Source: Crocinitomicaceae bacterium
GTDB lineage: Bacteria > Bacteroidota > Bacteroidia > Flavobacteriales_D > Crocinitomicaceae
Length of the DNA: 52,748 nucleotides
Direction: 5' to 3'
NCBI GenBank assembly: GCA_030830205.1
Contig: JAURNL010000062.1
Location: 1 to 52,748 of the forward strand
Shown here in pieces: positions 19,562-28,409 of the stretch. The translations under genes and the position numbers were made by a program. The notes under the pieces are model-generated. The model saw nothing but the letters and a program-made list of their open reading frames with translations, had not been told where the DNA came from and did no database searches. The first letter of the stretch is position 1; the number at the start of each line of letters is the position of its first letter.

Positions 19562-19924
19562 ATGGATCACGATATTGAACTGCGCTTTCAAAAATTGCAA
19601 AAACATCTTGAAATAGACTTCGGACCCGGAATGGACATGTCAACGTTCTTGTTTTTGGTGGGCGTAAATGAACTAGGAATGGGGCATAAAACATTCTCAA
19701 AGCAACAAAAAATGGAGCTCATGCATATTGCAATATGTACTTTACTTGAACCATATGGTTATTATACATTTGATGGTCGTGATGCAGACCTCTGGCCCCA
19801 TTTTTCACTCAATCAAAAATTACCGCCTCTAAATCACCAACAGCAACAACATTTACTTAAAGAGGCGCTTTTAGACTATTTCATCAAAAATGATTACTAC
19901 CATGAAATTCCAGAATCTATTTAG
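19562..19924 (+). CDS. Conserved-looking hypothetical protein
   Basis: MDHDIELRFQKLQKHLEIDFGPGMDMSTFLFLVGVNELGMG; the listed ORF start (19484) lies in the upstream terminator, so ATG 19562 is preferred. Confidence 0.75.
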   Translation: MDHDIELRFQKLQKHLEIDFGPGMDMSTFLFLVGVNELGMGHKTFSKQQKMELMHIAICTLLEPYGYYTFDGRDADLWPHFSLNQKLPPLNHQQQQHLLKEALLDYFIKNDYYHEIPESI

Positions 19925-20474
19925 CATTCTTCTGGCGATATTAATTATAAACGCATGCCAATCTTCAAAAGAGTTGACGCTACACCACAGCAAAGTGATG
20001 AAGCACCATACAACTTCTTTAACATTAGATGAAATCGAGAATTCTAATGTTTTTACTGAAACGCCCCACAACAATATTTCGATAACACAAAAGACTAAAA
20101 GCGAGAGTCCTACTTTCGAAAATTCCCCAAAATCCAATCTTACATCTGTAGAAAAACAGGATGATGTTACGTTGATTAGTCAAGCTCCAAGCCAAAAGAT
20201 TAACTCTTCTAGGCACTCAAAACATAAAGAAATTCAACAAACACCAATCGTGGCTCAGCAGCATACAAAGTATCGTCCTCGGATTTTTGGAGAATTTGGG
20301 CATGCCTTTGGCGTAATAGGCTTGGTATTTATTGTCACCGGAATTTTATTACTTGTCATTGGCGGACTCATTATTGATACAATAGGCGTACTTGCATTGG
20401 CATTTGGATTTGTTTTTCTTCTGGTTTGGCTCATTTTTACTATTCTACAAGGACTATTTGATGTAATTTTGTAA
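19890..20474 (+). CDS. Hypothetical lipoprotein with two C-terminal TM segments
   Basis: Lipobox-like LIINACQSS; two hydrophobic C-terminal helices; in-frame ORF before ctaB. Confidence 0.65.
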   Translation: MITTMKFQNLFSILLAILIINACQSSKELTLHHSKVMKHHTTSLTLDEIENSNVFTETPHNNISITQKTKSESPTFENSPKSNLTSVEKQDDVTLISQAPSQKINSSRHSKHKEIQQTPIVAQQHTKYRPRIFGEFGHAFGVIGLVFIVTGILLLVIGGLIIDTIGVLALAFGFVFLLVWLIFTILQGLFDVIL

Positions 20475-20476
20475 CA

Positions 20477-21379
20477 ATGTCTGACGCAATAGTAATAAAG
20501 CCTTCAAAAATCAAAACCTACCTGGTTTTTACCAAGTTTCGTCTTTCTTTTTTGGTCATTCTTTCGGCTTTGAGTGGTTATCTTTTCGCTGGTGGACAAA
20601 ACTGGTTGCAAATTACCTACCTCATGCTTGGTGGCACACTTGTAACCGGAGCTTCTAATGGAGCTAACCAAATTTGGGAACGAGACCTTGATCAGATCAT
20701 GAGCCGGACAAATAACAGGCCGCTTCCTACAGGGCAAATGCGTCTCAATGAGGCCTACATGATTGTCATTTTATTTTTGCTCATTGGTACTTCCTTACTC
20801 TATCTTATCAATTTAAAAAGTGCAATATTAGGTTTACTTGCTTTTTCGAGCTATGTATTCGTATATACCCCCCTTAAGCAAATAACACCCTGGGCAGTTT
20901 TTGTTGGTGCCTTTCCTGGAGCAATTCCACCTTTTCTCGGCGCAATTGCAGCTACAGACGCCTTTGGTTTCATTCCGGGCATCCTCTTCTTTGTCCAATT
21001 CACTTGGCAATTTCCTCACTTTTGGGCTATTGCTTGGGTTCTTTACGAAGATTATAAAAAAGCTGGGTTTTCATTATTGCCATCTAAAAGCGGAAAAAAC
21101 AAAAGCTCTGCTTTCCAGATTATGGTCTACGCACTGGCCCTCATTCCGTTTAGTTTAATGCCTTGGCTCTTGGGTTGGGTTGGAAGTATTACTTTGGTTG
21201 CCGCAAGTGTTTTAGGCATTTGGTTCTTTTATTTGTCCTACAAACTTTACATTAGTTGCGAAACTTCCGATGCTCGTAAACTCATGTTCGCTTCGTTTGT
21301 TTATTTACCGATCATTCAATTTATTTATGTATTTGATCGCACAGATCATTTTATTGATTTATTAAACTCTTTGTCATGA
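20477..21379 (+). CDS. ctaB: Protoheme IX farnesyltransferase
   Basis: UbiA-type motif ASNGANQIWERDLDQIMSRTNNRPLPTG; upstream of cox genes. Confidence 0.93.
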   Translation: MSDAIVIKPSKIKTYLVFTKFRLSFLVILSALSGYLFAGGQNWLQITYLMLGGTLVTGASNGANQIWERDLDQIMSRTNNRPLPTGQMRLNEAYMIVILFLLIGTSLLYLINLKSAILGLLAFSSYVFVYTPLKQITPWAVFVGAFPGAIPPFLGAIAATDAFGFIPGILFFVQFTWQFPHFWAIAWVLYEDYKKAGFSLLPSKSGKNKSSAFQIMVYALALIPFSLMPWLLGWVGSITLVAASVLGIWFFYLSYKLYISCETSDARKLMFASFVYLPIIQFIYVFDRTDHFIDLLNSLS

Positions 21380-22425
21380 AATACGAAAATGAACTTAGCC
21401 CTGAAGTAAGGGAAAAAATGAAAAAAAATCTTGTTTATGTCGGTATTTTCAGCATTGTTATGCTTTTTGCCGGTCTAACCTCAGGCTACTACGTGTCTAT
21501 GGGGAAATCATTTTGGCTTAAGTATCCAATGCCAAATGGTTTTTATCTAAGCACGCTATTTATTGGATTAAGCTCGTTAAGCTTTTGGTTGGCCATTCAA
21601 GGTGCTAAAAAAGACAAACAAGCTCAAATCAAAGGAGCTATGGCTGCAACACTTATTTTTGGAGCAGGGTTTTTATATTATCAATTCCAGGGTTATGGGC
21701 AACTCGTTCAAAAGGGTGTTAATCCGGTAAATGACATACTTGTTACCAATGGCCGTTATGGTGATTATTACGAATTTAAATACAAAGGAAATCTTGTTGC
21801 AGTAGACGGCAACGAATACCTCATCAACGGAAAATCTATCTCCGATCAAGATTTTGAAAAAATACAAGCGTATTTCAAACAATTTGAAAAAATAAAACAT
21901 AACCAAACGTTGCGCTTGCGCGAGCCCAATTCGGCAATAGAGCTTTATTACAACGGTAGTCCAGTATTAATTAAAAATGGATTATTGTTCACAAATGACA
22001 GCACTCAACTCACCTATTCAGACGAAGTTCGTTTAAGTGAATTGGCCATAAATATTAGAGATAAACGAGGTGATTTCTTTGCGCGCGGCACCTATGGTAA
22101 AGATTTCACCATTTACTATTCTGGTAAGGCGCTCCAATATGAAAACAGACAACTCAAATATAATGGGACCGTTCTCAAACCGCACCTACAACTCAGCGCA
22201 ATGCAAGCCGCGGATTCAGCATCAGCCTATCTCTATCTTATAACTTTTGTACACCTATTACATGTTTTGATTGCTTTACTTTACCTAGTAAAAGTTGCAA
22301 TTGCTTCATTTACAGGTAAGTTCTCGTCTCAAAATCATTTGTCACTCAGACTGAGTAGCATCTTCTGGCACTTTTTAGGTCTTTTGTGGGTGTATTTACT
22401 CGTCTTTTTGATTTTTATTCACTAA
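21376..22425 (+). CDS. Cytochrome c oxidase subunit III (first copy, large soluble insert)
   Basis: TM segments with LYLITFVHLLHVLIALLYL and RLSSIFWHFLGLLWVYLLVFLIF; about 165 residues between TM3 and TM4. Confidence 0.85.
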   Translation: MKYENELSPEVREKMKKNLVYVGIFSIVMLFAGLTSGYYVSMGKSFWLKYPMPNGFYLSTLFIGLSSLSFWLAIQGAKKDKQAQIKGAMAATLIFGAGFLYYQFQGYGQLVQKGVNPVNDILVTNGRYGDYYEFKYKGNLVAVDGNEYLINGKSISDQDFEKIQAYFKQFEKIKHNQTLRLREPNSAIELYYNGSPVLIKNGLLFTNDSTQLTYSDEVRLSELAINIRDKRGDFFARGTYGKDFTIYYSGKALQYENRQLKYNGTVLKPHLQLSAMQAADSASAYLYLITFVHLLHVLIALLYLVKVAIASFTGKFSSQNHLSLRLSSIFWHFLGLLWVYLLVFLIFIH

Positions 22426-22449
22426 ACTTGCACAAAAATTTCTCTTAAA

Positions 22450-23475
22450 ATGGCCGGACATTCTGCTCAACTAGACGCCAAAACACTATGGGGTGGTAAA
22501 GAATCCCCTTTCCAAACAAGTTATGGCAAACTAATGATGTGGTTCTTCCTCGTTTCGGATGCACTCACTTTCAGTGGTTTATTAATTTCTTATGGTTTCA
22601 CACGCCACAATACCCAAGATGCTTGGCCTATTGGTGAAGAAACCTTTAATTCAATGCCATTCCTTGGTCACGGGTATCCATTGCTTTACGTAGCCCTCAT
22701 GACATTTATCCTCATTGTATCTTCTGTAACTATGGTACTCGCCGTTGAAGCAGGACACCGCATGGATAGAAAAGGAGTAACCAAATGGATGATTGCCACA
22801 GTGATTGGTGGCTTTTTCTTTTTAGGTTCGCAGGCATGGGAATGGTCTCACTTTATTCACGGATCTGAGTTTGGTAAAATAGAACTCGCAGATGGTTCTG
22901 TAGCTATTGTCAAAGGTCACTTTGGTGAAATTGAAAACTTTACAGTTGTTGAGGCAGGTACTAAACATAAAGCGGGCGCAGTTATCAAAGAAGACCTGAT
23001 GCACCAATATCAGCACGCAGCTGAAATGGGTCATCTTGAAGCTGGTAAAATACACCTAACTGACGGTTCTGTTGCTCTCATTAACAAAGCTGCAGATCAT
23101 GAAATGAAGCTTATCATCAAAAAAAGCGGTAAACAATTTCAGGTTGGTGGCAAAGAAATCACAGGTAAAGAAGCAGAAAAATTATATTACGAATCGCTTT
23201 ATGCTGGTGAAAAGAACCGTGTTATTTATGGTGCCAATATGAAACAAAACGAATATGGCCCTCAACAATATGCTCAATTCTTTTTCTTCATCACTGGCTT
23301 CCACGGTTTCCACGTATTCTCAGGAGTGGTAATTAACATACTTATTTTACTTGGTGTATTAAGAGGAACTTATCACAAGAGAGGCCACTACGAAATGGTT
23401 GAAAAAACTGGTTTGTATTGGCACTTTGTTGACCTTGTTTGGGTCTTCGTATTTACCTTCTTTTATTTATTGTAA
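22450..23475 (+). CDS. Cytochrome c oxidase subunit III (second copy)
   Basis: GSQAWEWSHFIHG, FFFFITGFHGFHVFSGVVINI, GLYWHFVDLVWVFVFTFFYLL. Confidence 0.93.
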   Translation: MAGHSAQLDAKTLWGGKESPFQTSYGKLMMWFFLVSDALTFSGLLISYGFTRHNTQDAWPIGEETFNSMPFLGHGYPLLYVALMTFILIVSSVTMVLAVEAGHRMDRKGVTKWMIATVIGGFFFLGSQAWEWSHFIHGSEFGKIELADGSVAIVKGHFGEIENFTVVEAGTKHKAGAVIKEDLMHQYQHAAEMGHLEAGKIHLTDGSVALINKAADHEMKLIIKKSGKQFQVGGKEITGKEAEKLYYESLYAGEKNRVIYGANMKQNEYGPQQYAQFFFFITGFHGFHVFSGVVINILILLGVLRGTYHKRGHYEMVEKTGLYWHFVDLVWVFVFTFFYLL

Positions 23476-23496
23476 TTCTCTTAAAAGTCAAAAAAC

Positions 23497-23865
23497 ATGG
23501 AAAGAGACGACCTCATAGAATACTCACTTCACGGACATCACAACGAAGCAAAAGGCAAAGAAATCCGCTCTAAGATTTACAAAGTCACCCTTTTACTTAC
23601 GATAGTAACGGTCATAGAAGTATTTATTGGTGCAAGCATCAAGCAATCTTCAGACTGGTGGACGGCAGTAAAAATCATCTTTATTTTACTCACTTTATTA
23701 AAAGCTGGTTACATCGTTATGGTATTTATGCACCTCGGAGACGAGCGCAAATACTTACGTAATGTAATTCTGGTTCCTTACTTCATTTTTGTTCTCTATT
23801 TAATTTTCATAGCTCTTGTTGAAGGCACTGCTATTGGTAGTGTTTGGGCAACAATGTGGCAATAA
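23497..23865 (+). CDS. Cytochrome c oxidase subunit IV-type protein
   Basis: Three TM segments, LLKAGYIVMVFMHLGDERKYLR; directly after the coxC copies. Confidence 0.85.
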   Translation: MERDDLIEYSLHGHHNEAKGKEIRSKIYKVTLLLTIVTVIEVFIGASIKQSSDWWTAVKIIFILLTLLKAGYIVMVFMHLGDERKYLRNVILVPYFIFVLYLIFIALVEGTAIGSVWATMWQ

Positions 23866-23868
23866 AAT

Positions 23869-24567
23869 ATGGAAAATAATAGAGCTAAGCGTAGTAAAAG
23901 ACGGTCTATTTTAGCCCTCACACTAGTATTTGGGCCAGCACTCATTCTTATTTTCATGGCCACGCGTGGTTGCGACCACCGTTTCAAAAAATTAGCAGAT
24001 TACGGGTTGGTGGAAACACCAACCTTTTCTGTATTCAACCATAAGGGCAAGCAGCAGCTTACCCTAAATGATTATAAAAATCAAGTAGTCCTCATCACTA
24101 CCCTACAGACAACATGCCCCCATCAATGTGGTTTAGCATTTTTTCCGTTAACTCAAAACCTCTACAAAGATTTACGAACCAATAAGCGTAAAAAACTAAA
24201 GCAAGTAAGAATGCTTTCCATTGTCGTAGATTCATTAGGCAAACCCGTTTCAGAACAAGAGCTATTAGACATACAAGACATGTTAAAAAGCAGGGTAGAA
24301 GGATTTGATCCAGAACTTTGGCAATTAATCAATGCGGACCCTAAAGATTTCTACAACTTAGCCAATAACGGTCAAAAACTTATTGTTAAAGACCCGAAAT
24401 ACTTTGGGGGAGTCTCTTACAATGAATTGATTTTGCTACTCGACAAACAAAACCATTTGCGAATGGTGCTCAATGGTCATACCGAAGGAATGATCCGTAA
24501 AATGAAAGAACACCTTGCGCTCTTGATGAAACAATACGACAAAGAACGTGCTAAAAAACAAAAGTAA
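23869..24567 (+). CDS. SCO1/SenC-like copper/thioredoxin-fold protein
   Basis: N-terminal TM; CPHQC (CxxxC); located between cox genes and a second SCO. Confidence 0.75.
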   Translation: MENNRAKRSKRRSILALTLVFGPALILIFMATRGCDHRFKKLADYGLVETPTFSVFNHKGKQQLTLNDYKNQVVLITTLQTTCPHQCGLAFFPLTQNLYKDLRTNKRKKLKQVRMLSIVVDSLGKPVSEQELLDIQDMLKSRVEGFDPELWQLINADPKDFYNLANNGQKLIVKDPKYFGGVSYNELILLLDKQNHLRMVLNGHTEGMIRKMKEHLALLMKQYDKERAKKQK

Positions 24568-25228
24568 CTGGATACTCTTGTGCTTGCTCTTAGCTTATTC
24601 TTGCATTGAGCAAAAACCAAATCGTTTACCCTTTTTAGGCAATTACGACGTTACTTACCAACAACAGAATGGTAAGACAACTACTGATACCATTTATCAG
24701 ACCATACCAGATTTTTCTTTTTTCAATGAAGATTCAGTCATTGTGAATAACAAAACATTTGAAGGGAAAGTTTGGATCAGTGAATTCTTCTTTGCCGCTT
24801 GCCCTAGTATTTGCCCCATTATGAATACCCAACTAAAAAACGTAGAGAAGGCGCTAGGTCAATATAAACAAGACATTCATTACCTGTCTTTTACTATAGA
24901 CCCATCACACGACACTCCTAGTGTGCTAAAGACCTACAAGCAAAAATTGGGTATCAATAATCCAAATTGGTCGTTTTTAACTGGAAATGAATCATTTACA
25001 CATCAACTTGGGATTGAACACTTCCTTATTTTTGCAGGAAGAGAAGAAGACGCCCTCGGAGGATATGCTCACTCTGGTGCATTTACCCTTATTGATAAAA
25101 AGGGCTATGTGCGCGGGGTCTATGAAGTGGTTCAGCCGGACCTTAGCGTCAACAAAAAAGAGTTTAAACGGTTAATTAAAGATGTCAAAACACTTTTTAC
25201 ATATGAATACAACTTCCAGCCCCAATAA
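24548..25228 (+). CDS. SCO1/SenC family protein
   Basis: CPSICPIMNTQ (CxxxC), LSFTIDPSHDTPSVL, GYAHSGAFTLIDKKGYVRGVY. GTG start. Confidence 0.88.
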   Translation: MLKNKSNWILLCLLLAYSCIEQKPNRLPFLGNYDVTYQQQNGKTTTDTIYQTIPDFSFFNEDSVIVNNKTFEGKVWISEFFFAACPSICPIMNTQLKNVEKALGQYKQDIHYLSFTIDPSHDTPSVLKTYKQKLGINNPNWSFLTGNESFTHQLGIEHFLIFAGREEDALGGYAHSGAFTLIDKKGYVRGVYEVVQPDLSVNKKEFKRLIKDVKTLFTYEYNFQPQ

Positions 25229-25730
25229 ATCGGGATTACGTAAATGGATCATCGCTATTTCCATTGTTATCCCCATAGCTGTTGCCGCCTTATTCGGCAT
25301 TAAGATTGAAGGTATTGATTTCTCTTTCCTTCCACCCATTTATGCAGGAATTAATGGTATGACCGCAATGCTGCTTATTTTGGCTTTGTATTTTATCAAA
25401 AATGGAAAGGTTCAGCAACATCAAAAGACCATCCAATTTGCTCTTGTTTTAAGCGTATTATTCTTGTTGTGTTATGTTGCATACCACATGACCTCAGATT
25501 CAACTCCATACGGTGGTAGTGCTAAATGGCTATATTATACCATCCTTATTTCTCATATTTTCTTAAGTGTGGCAGTAATCCCTTTGGTCCTATTTACCTA
25601 CTTACACGCATGGGAAGGAAATTATCAAAAACATAAAAAGTGGGCAAAGTTTGCTTTCCCTATTTGGCTTTATGTTGCCACTACGGGCGTTGTGGTATAT
25701 TTCATGATTAAGCCCTATTATTTACACTGA
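25203..25730 (+). CDS. DUF420-family membrane protein
   Basis: Multi-TM protein downstream of SCO; LPPIYAGINGMTAMLLILALYFIKNGK, ISHIFLSVAVIPLVLFTYLHAWEGNYQKHKKWAKFAFPIWLYVATTGVVVY. Confidence 0.8.
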   Translation: MNTTSSPNKSGLRKWIIAISIVIPIAVAALFGIKIEGIDFSFLPPIYAGINGMTAMLLILALYFIKNGKVQQHQKTIQFALVLSVLFLLCYVAYHMTSDSTPYGGSAKWLYYTILISHIFLSVAVIPLVLFTYLHAWEGNYQKHKKWAKFAFPIWLYVATTGVVVYFMIKPYYLH

Positions 25731-25765
25731 TAATTGAGTATCTTTCAACTTTCAACATCAGCTTT

Positions 25766-26191
25766 ATGGCCTATCTACACCTTCTTAGCAACCACCTACC
25801 TATTGTCGGCACCCTACTCGGCATACTTTTATTAGTAATTGCAGCTGTTAAGCCCAACTTAAACACCACACTTAGCGCCTATATAATCATGCTGGTAAGT
25901 GGTCTAGGGGGTTTTGTTGCCTACTTTACTGGAGAGTCCGCAGAAGAGGCTATTGAGCACATAAGAGGTGTCTCCCACCAGTTGATTCATGTCCATGAAG
26001 AAATGGCCGAAAATGCCCTGGTTTTTGTTTTTCTATTAACTGCTGCTTCACTCTTAGGATTATGGGCTGAACGCTCACAATGGACTAGCGCTAAGAAAAT
26101 TGAACTTTTTGCGCTCATAGTAGGCGTTATCGCATTTATATTATTTGCATTCACTGGATATTTAGGAGGTCATATCAGACATGGCGCATAA
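25766..26191 (+). CDS. Small four-TM hypothetical membrane protein
   Basis: MAYLHLLSNHLPIVGTLLGILLLVIA; four hydrophobic segments. Confidence 0.7.
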   Translation: MAYLHLLSNHLPIVGTLLGILLLVIAAVKPNLNTTLSAYIIMLVSGLGGFVAYFTGESAEEAIEHIRGVSHQLIHVHEEMAENALVFVFLLTAASLLGLWAERSQWTSAKKIELFALIVGVIAFILFAFTGYLGGHIRHGA

Positions 26192-26627
26192 ACAATCAGA
26201 TTCCAAACAAAATCGCTATGATAAAGCCTATTTGAGCCTAGCCGCAAGTTGGGCCTTGCTCTCTCATTGCAAAAGAAAACAAGTAGGTGCTATTATTGTC
26301 AAAGACGCCATGATCATTTCGGATGGCTATAATGGCACCCCTGCAGGTTTTGACAATTGTTGTGAAGACGACAACAACCAAACACATTGGTATGTATTGC
26401 ATGCAGAAGCTAATGCCATATTAAAGGTAGCGCGCTCAACTAATAATTGCAAAGACGCAACACTTTATCTCACCCATTCACCATGCAAAGATTGCAGCAA
26501 ACTTGTTCTGCAATCAGGTATCAAACGAGTAGTTTACCAAGAAGCCTACAAAGATGTTTCTGGATTGGAGTTTCTAAAGTCTGCTGGACTTGATGTTTTA
26601 CAAATCGAAAATATAGACGATGTCTGA
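26181..26627 (+). CDS. Deoxycytidylate/cytidine deaminase family protein
   Basis: HAEANAILKVA and HSPCKDCSKLVLQSGIKRVVY zinc-binding motifs. Confidence 0.9.
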   Translation: MAHKQSDSKQNRYDKAYLSLAASWALLSHCKRKQVGAIIVKDAMIISDGYNGTPAGFDNCCEDDNNQTHWYVLHAEANAILKVARSTNNCKDATLYLTHSPCKDCSKLVLQSGIKRVVYQEAYKDVSGLEFLKSAGLDVLQIENIDDV

Positions 26628-28188
26628 AGAAGGCCCAAAACCTCTTTATTGGCTTCCTATTTTGCTCACTGCTTTTTGCGCATTTGGCATCTGGATTGGC
26701 AGCTCGCTTTTCAGTAAAAACCAAAGCGAAAATAAAAACCTGCAGAAACTTGAACAAATCTTTCAAGTTCTTGATCAACAATATGTCGATCAAATCAATA
26801 CCGAGGAAATTTTTGAACAGACCATTACTGAAATGCTGCACAAATTAGATCCGCACAGCAATTATATTTCAGCAAAGAATCTTAAATTTTTAGATGAACA
26901 AACAAACGCTGCGTTTGGAGGCATAGGAGTTCGTTTTTTGTTGTTTCGTGACACAATCTGTATCACACACGTCAATGCGCTGTCTCCTGCCTTTAATGCG
27001 GGTTTAAAGCGCGGCGATCGCATCATTACAATTGATGGAAAACCCTCAACAGGAAAATCAATCACAAGTGAAAAAGTGATGAAGCGCCTCAAAGGAATGC
27101 CAAATTCATCTGTTCAAGTAGGCATTTACCGCAAAGGTAAAAAACTGAAAAAAACCATTATTCGAAATACAATTCCTATCGCTACAGTGCCCTGCTTTTA
27201 TATGATTAACAAAGAAACCGGCTATATCCAAATTAGTCAATTTTCCTTGCCCACCGCCGAGGAATTCCATAATGCTGCGGTCAGACTACAAGCGAAAGGA
27301 ATGAAAAAATTAGTGCTTGACCTGCGCGGAAACGGCGGAGGGACAATGGATGCGGCCATTCAAATTGCAGACGAATTCTTGCCAAACGGATTCCTTATTT
27401 TGAGTTCTAAAGGTTATCATAGTAAAGAACAGAAACATTACGCAACTACAGAAGGCGTCCTTGAAAAAACAAAAACCGTTGTATTAATTGACGCACAATC
27501 TGCTTCGGCAAGTGAAATATTAGCCGGTGCACTTCAAGACAATGACCGCGCCAAAATCATTGGTAGACGATCATACGGAAAAGGGCTTATACAACAAGAT
27601 AAGCGCCTAAAAGACGGCAGCAACTTGCGTATTACCGTTGCCCGCTATTACACGCCTTCAGGCAGATCTATTCAACGTCCTTATGAAAAAGGATACGATG
27701 CATATAAAGCTGAGGAAAGAAAGGCTTTTACCGATGCTTACTTTGAACTCGACTCAAGTCTATTTGTAGATTCACTCAAATACAAGACCCGGAACGGCAG
27801 AACTGTATATGGTGGAGGGGGAATTATGCCTGATATATTTGTGGCTGGCGACACCAGCGGCACATCCTTATACCTATCAGAGCTGCAGTGGAACGGGGTG
27901 TTTAATGCATTTGCGTTTGACTACCTCAACCAATATGAAATCAATTATAATCTGCAAGAATTTCTAAATAAATTCATCGTCACAGACGAACTTATCAATC
28001 GGTTTACAGCATTTGCTTCAAAAGAATTCAAGATTGCCTTTCAACAGAAAGAATTTCAGCACAGCAAAGAAAATACAAAGCGCTTGCTCAAAGCAGAAAT
28101 TGCTCGGCATTTATTTTTGGAAAACGGTTATTATCAAGTCATCAATAATACCGACACAGATGTACAACGGGCGCTTAAGTCATTTTAA
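26620..28188 (+). CDS. S41 family C-terminal processing peptidase
   Basis: PDZ domain GDRIITIDGKPSTGKS; catalytic DAQSASASEILAGALQDNDRAKIIGRRSYGKGLIQQ. Confidence 0.93.
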   Translation: MSEEGPKPLYWLPILLTAFCAFGIWIGSSLFSKNQSENKNLQKLEQIFQVLDQQYVDQINTEEIFEQTITEMLHKLDPHSNYISAKNLKFLDEQTNAAFGGIGVRFLLFRDTICITHVNALSPAFNAGLKRGDRIITIDGKPSTGKSITSEKVMKRLKGMPNSSVQVGIYRKGKKLKKTIIRNTIPIATVPCFYMINKETGYIQISQFSLPTAEEFHNAAVRLQAKGMKKLVLDLRGNGGGTMDAAIQIADEFLPNGFLILSSKGYHSKEQKHYATTEGVLEKTKTVVLIDAQSASASEILAGALQDNDRAKIIGRRSYGKGLIQQDKRLKDGSNLRITVARYYTPSGRSIQRPYEKGYDAYKAEERKAFTDAYFELDSSLFVDSLKYKTRNGRTVYGGGGIMPDIFVAGDTSGTSLYLSELQWNGVFNAFAFDYLNQYEINYNLQEFLNKFIVTDELINRFTAFASKEFKIAFQQKEFQHSKENTKRLLKAEIARHLFLENGYYQVINNTDTDVQRALKSF

Positions 28189-28295
28189 TTTTTTCGGTCA
28201 GTCAAAAAGACGGCGAAAATAATGCTTAAAATCGCTAGTACCGCTGCACCTGCCCACCAAAAATTACTATCAAATTGTGGTATAAGTGAAATCAT
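28185..28295 (-). CDS. 36-aa single-TM micro-ORF (absent from the supplied ORF track)
   Basis: Translated by hand: MISLIPQFDSNFWWAGAAVLAILSIIFAVFLTDRKN*. Near-consensus -7 box TAAACTTG 4 nt before the ATG; stop overlaps the S41 peptidase stop on the opposite strand. Confidence 0.5.
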   Translation of the reverse strand: MISLIPQFDSNFWWAGAAVLAILSIIFAVFLTDRKN

Positions 28296-28409
28296 ACTGC
28301 AAGTTTATTCCTATGAATGTAAGACATTTGTTCTAAGGAACTTAGCTAAATGAACATTTGCGCTTATTGATTGAACAAGCACGCTAGTATAAAGAATATG
28401 TGCCTTAAT

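Noticed and set aside
21376-23475. Two adjacent coxC genes as an assembly duplication
   Set aside because: The copies are highly diverged, with different inserts; tandem coxC genes are a normal arrangement in Bacteroidota.
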